64,000 nucleotides of DNA from Candidatus Zixiibacteriota bacterium (GTDB lineage Bacteria > Zixibacteria > MSB-5A5 > WJJR01), in NCBI GenBank assembly GCA_036397555.1, contig DASWIS010000008.1, positions 815,924 through 879,923 of the forward strand, in the 5' to 3' direction. This document shows, piece after piece, positions 60,523-64,000 of this stretch; position 1 is the first letter of the stretch; each line of letters opens with the position of its first letter. The position numbers were made by a program, and so were the translations under genes. The notes beneath the pieces are model-generated. The model worked only from the letters and a program-made list of their open reading frames with translations, had not been told where the DNA came from and did no database searches.

Positions 60523-60762
60523 ATGACGCACGCCGATTTTGATCGTCTCGAAAAGTCGATCAGGCGCGCCGTCACGGAAATCGAGTCTCTCAGGGCCAGA
60601 AACCAGCAGCTTGAATCGCAGCTTGGCAAGTCCAGTGCCGGCCAGCGTTCGCGCCTGCTGGCCCCGGCCCAACCCGCAGTGTCGGAAGTCCGCCTCGATC
60701 AAGCCCGCGCACGATTGCGCGACCTGATCGAACGGCTCCGTGCATATGAGCAGGATCTTTAG
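60523..60762 (+). CDS. small coiled-coil protein, ZapB-like
   Basis: 79 residues. It is almost wholly heptad-type coiled coil: FDRLEKSIRRAVTEIESLRA and NQQLESQLGKSS in the N-terminal half, VRLDQARARLRDLIERLRAY in the C-terminal half, with a short Ala/Pro break between. Size, structure and position directly before zapA suggest a ZapB-like cell-division factor, but sequence identity to ZapB cannot be judged here. It could equally be a general coiled-coil scaffold. Confidence 0.6.
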   Translation: MTHADFDRLEKSIRRAVTEIESLRARNQQLESQLGKSSAGQRSRLLAPAQPAVSEVRLDQARARLRDLIERLRAYEQDL

Positions 60763-60802
60763 GCCGCCTGGAGGGTGAAATCTGGAGTTGACAATCCTTC
60801 AT

Positions 60803-60824
60803 TGTCGGAGAAGATTCTTCGACA
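60803..60824. promoter_or_regulatory. 22-bp palindrome upstream of zapA
   Basis: TGTCG-G-AGAA-GA-TTCT-T-CGACA. Arms TGTCG/CGACA and AGAA/TTCT are symmetric around a 2-bp centre. It overlaps a TTGACA (60788) promoter-like region, so it looks like an operator for a dimeric repressor. It is followed by GAGGAGG without an obvious reading frame. Confidence 0.45.
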
Positions 60825-60900
60825 TGAGGAGGTTCATTTAACATAAATCGCGGTCTGGAAGGGCCTTGGGGTCCTTCGATCCGGGCGGGAATTCCCTGAA

Positions 60901-61233
60901 GTGAGCACGCCTCCAAAAAGCATTCACGTCAATATTTTCGGTGAAGAGTACCCCTTGCGCAGCAATGGGGATACGGACGTCGAGTACATGACCAAAGTGG
61001 CGGCCTACGTCGATCAATCGATGCGCAAGATCGCCTCAGGCGCGCCACACCTGACCACCGGCAAGGTGGCCATACTGGCGGCGTTGAACATCACTGATGA
61101 ATTGCTTTCCGCAAGGCGGCAAACCGACCACGAGGTCGGCGCGCTGAACGGCCGGGCACGGAGTCTGGCCGATTGGCTCGAGGGGCAGTTGTCCGCCGGC
61201 TCCACGTCCCGGATCAAATCCCACCTTTCCTGA
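60901..61233 (+). CDS. zapA: cell division protein ZapA
   Basis: 110 residues from a GTG. The N-terminal half matches ZapA: IHVNIFGEEYPLRSNGD, VEYMTKVAAYVDQSMRKIA. The C-terminal half is the coiled coil (VAILAALNITDELLSARRQT). ZapA cross-links FtsZ filaments. The zapA-rny neighbourhood is common outside Enterobacteria. The unexplained 138-bp spacer before it includes the palindrome. Confidence 0.9.
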   Translation: MSTPPKSIHVNIFGEEYPLRSNGDTDVEYMTKVAAYVDQSMRKIASGAPHLTTGKVAILAALNITDELLSARRQTDHEVGALNGRARSLADWLEGQLSAGSTSRIKSHLS

Positions 61234-61311
61234 CCCGCACTGCAGCATCCGGCGATACGGGCAGCGCCCGTCATCCCTTTGGGGATGGCCGCCGGTGGGG
61301 AGAACAACACT

Positions 61312-62877
61312 ATGATGCCGATCTGGCTGACGGTCGTAATTGTGGTCGTAACCGGGCCGGTCTTCGCGCTGGTCGGATGGATGATCGCGCGGCGTGTCGG
61401 CAGCGGGAAGATCGCCCGCGCCGATGAAGTGGCCGCACAGATCGTCCGTGACGCCCAGAAGGAAGCGGAGATCAAAAAGAAGGAAGCCCTGCTTGAGGCC
61501 AAGGACGACTGGTACAAACAAAAGGTCAATTTCGAGCGCGAACTGCAGGTCAAACGCTCGGAAATGCAAAAAGTCGAAAAGCGCCTCACCGAACGCGAAG
61601 ATGCGCTCAACCGCAAAGTCGATATCCTGCAAACCAAAGAGAAAGACCTGGGCAATCGCGACCGGGCGCTGGCCATCAAGGAACGCGCCATTCGCGGTCG
61701 CGAAGGCGAACTGGAACGGCTCATCGCCGACCAGAACAAGCAACTGGAACGCATCGCCGGGATGACCTCCGATGAAGCCAAAGCGCTCCTGATGGAAAAC
61801 CTGCAGGCGCAGGCGCGACGCGAAGCCGCCGCGCGGGCCAAGGAGATTGTCGACGAGGCCGAACGCAACGCCGAACGCGATGCCCGCGAAATCATCACCA
61901 ATGCCATTTACCGCTGCGGCGCCGAGCACTCCGTCGAAACAACCGTCTCAGTCGTGAGTCTGCCCTCCGACGAAATGAAGGGACGCATCATCGGACGCGA
62001 GGGCCGCAATATCCGCTCGTTTGAGACCGCCACCGGCGTCGATGTCATCGTCGACGACACGCCCGAAGCGGTGATTCTCTCGTCATTCGATCCGGTCCGC
62101 CGCGAGATCGCACGGCTGTCGCTGGAAAAACTCATTGCCGACGGGCGCATCCATCCCTCGCGCATCGAAGAAGTCGTCGCCAAGACCGAGAAGGAAATCG
62201 AAGTCAAGATTCGTGAAGCCGGAGAACAGGCCTGCTTCGATGTCGGCATTCACGACCTGCACCGCGACGTGATGTGGCTGCTCGGTAAACTTCACTTCCG
62301 TACCTCGTACGGACAAAATGTCCTGAATCACTTAGTCGAGGTCTCAACTCTTTGCGGCCTGATCGCCGTCGAGTTGGGGCTGGATCCGATGCTCGCCAAG
62401 CGCTCCGGCCTGCTCCACGACATCGGCAAGGCCATCGACCGCGAGACCGAGGGAACACACGTCGAAATCGGCGTCAACTTCCTGAAGCGCTACAACGAGA
62501 ACCCCATCGTCGTCAACGCCGTTGCCGCCCATCACGGCGATGTTCCGCCCGAGTCGCCGTATCCGCTGCTCGTCATGGCGGCCGATGCGATCTCCGGCGC
62601 GCGTCCCGGCGCACGGCGCGAACCGCTCGAAGGGTATGTCAAGCGGCTGGAAAAGCTCGAGGAGATCGCCGACTCGTTCGCCGGTGTGGCCAAGTCGTAT
62701 GCGATCCAGGCCGGACGCGAAGTGCGCGTGATCGTCGAAAACGACCAGGTCGACGACGTCGGCGCCGGACTGTTGGCGAGCGACATCGCCCAGAAGATTC
62801 AGAATGAAATGCAGTACCCCGGACAAATTCGCGTGACCGTGATCCGCGAAACACGGGCGATCGATTACGCGAAGTAG
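61312..62877 (+). CDS. rny: ribonuclease Y
   Basis: 521 residues from the ATG at 61312 (GGGGAG 9 nt upstream). It has an N-terminal transmembrane helix (about 3-25), a long charged coiled coil (about 30-190), a KH domain ([20 protein letters not shown], about 220-240) and an HD domain ([20 protein letters not shown] with the metal-binding HD). It is a membrane-anchored endoribonuclease that starts mRNA decay. A short hairpin CATCCC-TTTG-GGGATG (61273-61288) lies just upstream. The protein is followed by ymdB, its usual partner in Firmicutes and others. Confidence 0.97.
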   Translation: MMPIWLTVVIVVVTGPVFALVGWMIARRVGSGKIARADEVAAQIVRDAQKEAEIKKKEALLEAKDDWYKQKVNFERELQVKRSEMQKVEKRLTEREDALNRKVDILQTKEKDLGNRDRALAIKERAIRGREGELERLIADQNKQLERIAGMTSDEAKALLMENLQAQARREAAARAKEIVDEAERNAERDAREIITNAIYRCGAEHSVETTVSVVSLPSDEMKGRIIGREGRNIRSFETATGVDVIVDDTPEAVILSSFDPVRREIARLSLEKLIADGRIHPSRIEEVVAKTEKEIEVKIREAGEQACFDVGIHDLHRDVMWLLGKLHFRTSYGQNVLNHLVEVSTLCGLIAVELGLDPMLAKRSGLLHDIGKAIDRETEGTHVEIGVNFLKRYNENPIVVNAVAAHHGDVPPESPYPLLVMAADAISGARPGARREPLEGYVKRLEKLEEIADSFAGVAKSYAIQAGREVRVIVENDQVDDVGAGLLASDIAQKIQNEMQYPGQIRVTVIRETRAIDYAK

Positions 62878-62888
62878 TCGCAGTTGCC

Positions 62889-63761
62889 ATGAAAATCATG
62901 TTCATCGCCGACATTACCGGCCGCCCGGGGCGCTGGATCGTCTCGCAGCTCTTGTGGGGATTCAAGCGCAAGCACGAAATCGACTTTGTGATCGCCAACG
63001 TTGAAAACGCCGCTGGCGGATATGGCATCACGCCGGAGATGAGCGAGAAACTTTTCACCTATGGCATCGATGTCCAAACCTCCGGTAATCACATCTGGGA
63101 CCGTCAGGAAGCGCACGAACTCCTCGACCGCGAGCCGTACATCTTGCGACCGGCGAACTATCCGCCGAATGTCCCCGGCAAGGGCTCGGTCGTGCGCGAG
63201 ACAGCAAACGGCGAGAAAGTCGGTGTCTTGAACATTCAGGGCCGTGTTTTCATGAAAGAGATCGACTGCCCGTTTCGCATCGCCGACCGCGAGATCGACC
63301 GTCTGCGCATGGAAACCAAGATCATCTTCGTCGACTTCCATGCCGAGGCGACCTCGGAAAAGCAGGCGATGGGATATTATCTCGACGGCCGCATCTCGGC
63401 ACTCGTTGGCACGCACACACACGTTCAGACCGCCGATGAACACATGCTCCCGAAAGGCACCGCGTATCTGACCGATGCCGGCATGACCGGACCGCACGAT
63501 TCAGTCCTCTGGGTCCGTCCCAAAGACGCGATTGCTCGTTTCCTCACCGGCTTGCCGCACAAGTTCCAGATTGCCGACGGCGATGTGAAAATGTGCGGCG
63601 CGGTGGTCGATGTCGACTCCGACACCGGACGCGCGCGCTCCATCGAACGCTACCGCCTCGACTACGACGGCTCCATCCCGGTGCGCGACTATTTCGGTCT
63701 GCCGCCCCGCGAAGCCAACGAACCGGCGGATGTGCCGTTCGTGTCGCCGGGGGAGGCGTGA
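62889..63761 (+). CDS. ymdB: YmdB-family metallophosphoesterase
   Basis: 290 residues, 11 bp after rny. It has MKIMFIADITGRPGRWIVSQ, IANVENAAGGYGITPEM, VQTSGNHIWDRQEA (di-metal site), VDFHAEATSEKQAMGYYLDG and VGTHTHVQTADEHMLPKG. It is a 2',3'-cyclic-nucleotide phosphodiesterase; in Bacillus it influences RNase Y, biofilm and motility. The rny-ymdB pairing here supports the same role. Confidence 0.95.
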   Translation: MKIMFIADITGRPGRWIVSQLLWGFKRKHEIDFVIANVENAAGGYGITPEMSEKLFTYGIDVQTSGNHIWDRQEAHELLDREPYILRPANYPPNVPGKGSVVRETANGEKVGVLNIQGRVFMKEIDCPFRIADREIDRLRMETKIIFVDFHAEATSEKQAMGYYLDGRISALVGTHTHVQTADEHMLPKGTAYLTDAGMTGPHDSVLWVRPKDAIARFLTGLPHKFQIADGDVKMCGAVVDVDSDTGRARSIERYRLDYDGSIPVRDYFGLPPREANEPADVPFVSPGEA

Positions 63762-64000
63762 ACAAGATACGATCGTGCGGGTCAGCCCTCGGGCTGACCG
63801 CGAGCCGCAGGCCCGGACATCTTTGATCGACGTGGCTTCATGGCTTCGCGATGACCGTCAGTCCAAAGCCGTAGGTCCCGCATCAGCGGGACTGACCGGC
63901 ACGGGAAGAATGCCGTTGAATGTCTTGAAGGGTTCTCAATGTCACCCCGAACCCCGGAATTCCGGCCCGCCGAAGGCGGGGCGGAATGGAGTGGGTGAGG
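63762..64000. other. intergenic region with several hairpins at the right edge
   Basis: No gene is visible. GGTCAGCC-CTCG-GGCTGACC (63780-63799) is a perfect 8-bp stem that may end the rny-ymdB transcript, though no T-tract follows. GTCCCGC-ATCA-GCGGGAC (63875-63892) is a second perfect stem with the same ATCA loop as the hairpin at 31056. CCCGCC-GAA-GGCGGG near the end is a third. Together they resemble an intergenic repeat cluster. Confidence 0.55.

Noticed and set aside
60763..60900. 6S RNA gene near zapA
   Set aside because: 6S RNA is linked to zapA in some bacteria, but this 138-bp spacer lacks the long closing stem and central bubble.

Overview
This 64 kb window is a gene-dense (about 90% coding), GC-rich stretch of a bacterial chromosome. 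It carries about 60 protein genes and three tRNAs. Nearly all genes lie on the + strand; the exceptions are the truncated regulator at the left edge, a metal-permease/ArsR pair and a macro-domain gene. I see no phage, insertion sequence, CRISPR array or rRNA. A type IV pilus secretin, outer-membrane beta-barrel-like proteins and RodZ/FtsY/ZapA-type functions point to a didermic (Gram-negative) bacterium. RNase Y, YmdB, DUF2225 and many GTG/TTG starts argue against a typical gammaproteobacterium. An uncultivated lineage near the FCB group (for example Zixibacteria-like) is possible, but that is inference and the sequence alone does not settle it.

Layout. 1-2743: two divergent NtrC-type response regulators; the second lacks the sigma54-contacting GAFTGA loop. 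3018-8597: type IV pilus operon pilM-N-O-P-Q with a terminator, in which the AMIN domain sits on the PilP-like protein instead of on PilQ. 8820-16609: dtd, maf, a RodZ-like gene, a half glycosyltransferase-like gene, smc, ftsY and rlmH. 16811-18390 (- strand): a Cu/Zn-type permease and its SmtB/ArsR-like repressor with a clear operator. 18567-24545: S9 peptidase, tRNA-Thr, tRNA-Tyr, a methyltransferase/ATP-grasp fusion, trmB and ferrochelatase. 24576-31966: the classical yceD-rpmF-plsX-fabH-fabD-fabG-acpP-fabF-rnc lipid operon. 32012-36693: etfB without etfA, an EF-G paralogue and two secreted beta-rich proteins. 36871-41300: yebC, ruvCAB, DUF2905 and queA. 41305-47676: an ispDF fusion, dedA, ddl, a HAD hydrolase, an M42 peptidase and cysS, followed by a convergent macro-domain gene. 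48491-53177: a compact motility-type regulatory island. 53325-63761: tRNA-Val, thrS-infC-rpmI-rplT-pheS-pheT, a ZapB-like gene, zapA, rny and ymdB.

The most interesting region is 48491-53177. A near-consensus sigma54 promoter lies upstream of a FliA/WhiG-family sigma factor. It is followed by a DUF2225 protein, a PilZ (c-di-GMP) protein, a small protein with a chemoreceptor-like helix, a long-tailed CsrA, a tiny coupled ORF and a FlgM-like anti-sigma factor. There is no flagellar structural gene in the window. Sigma28-type promoters (TCAA or GAAA, 15 bp, GCCGATA[A/C]) can be read upstream of csrA, of the flgM-like gene and of the NtrC-like gene next to the pilus operon. This suggests a sigma54 to sigma28 to CsrA/FlgM circuit that could link flagellar-type regulation to type IV pili; the linkage is inference.

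Other notable points are infC with an apparent AUC start codon, a dispersed 20-bp repeat that also forms part of the IF3 tail, and a perfect palindrome upstream of zapA.
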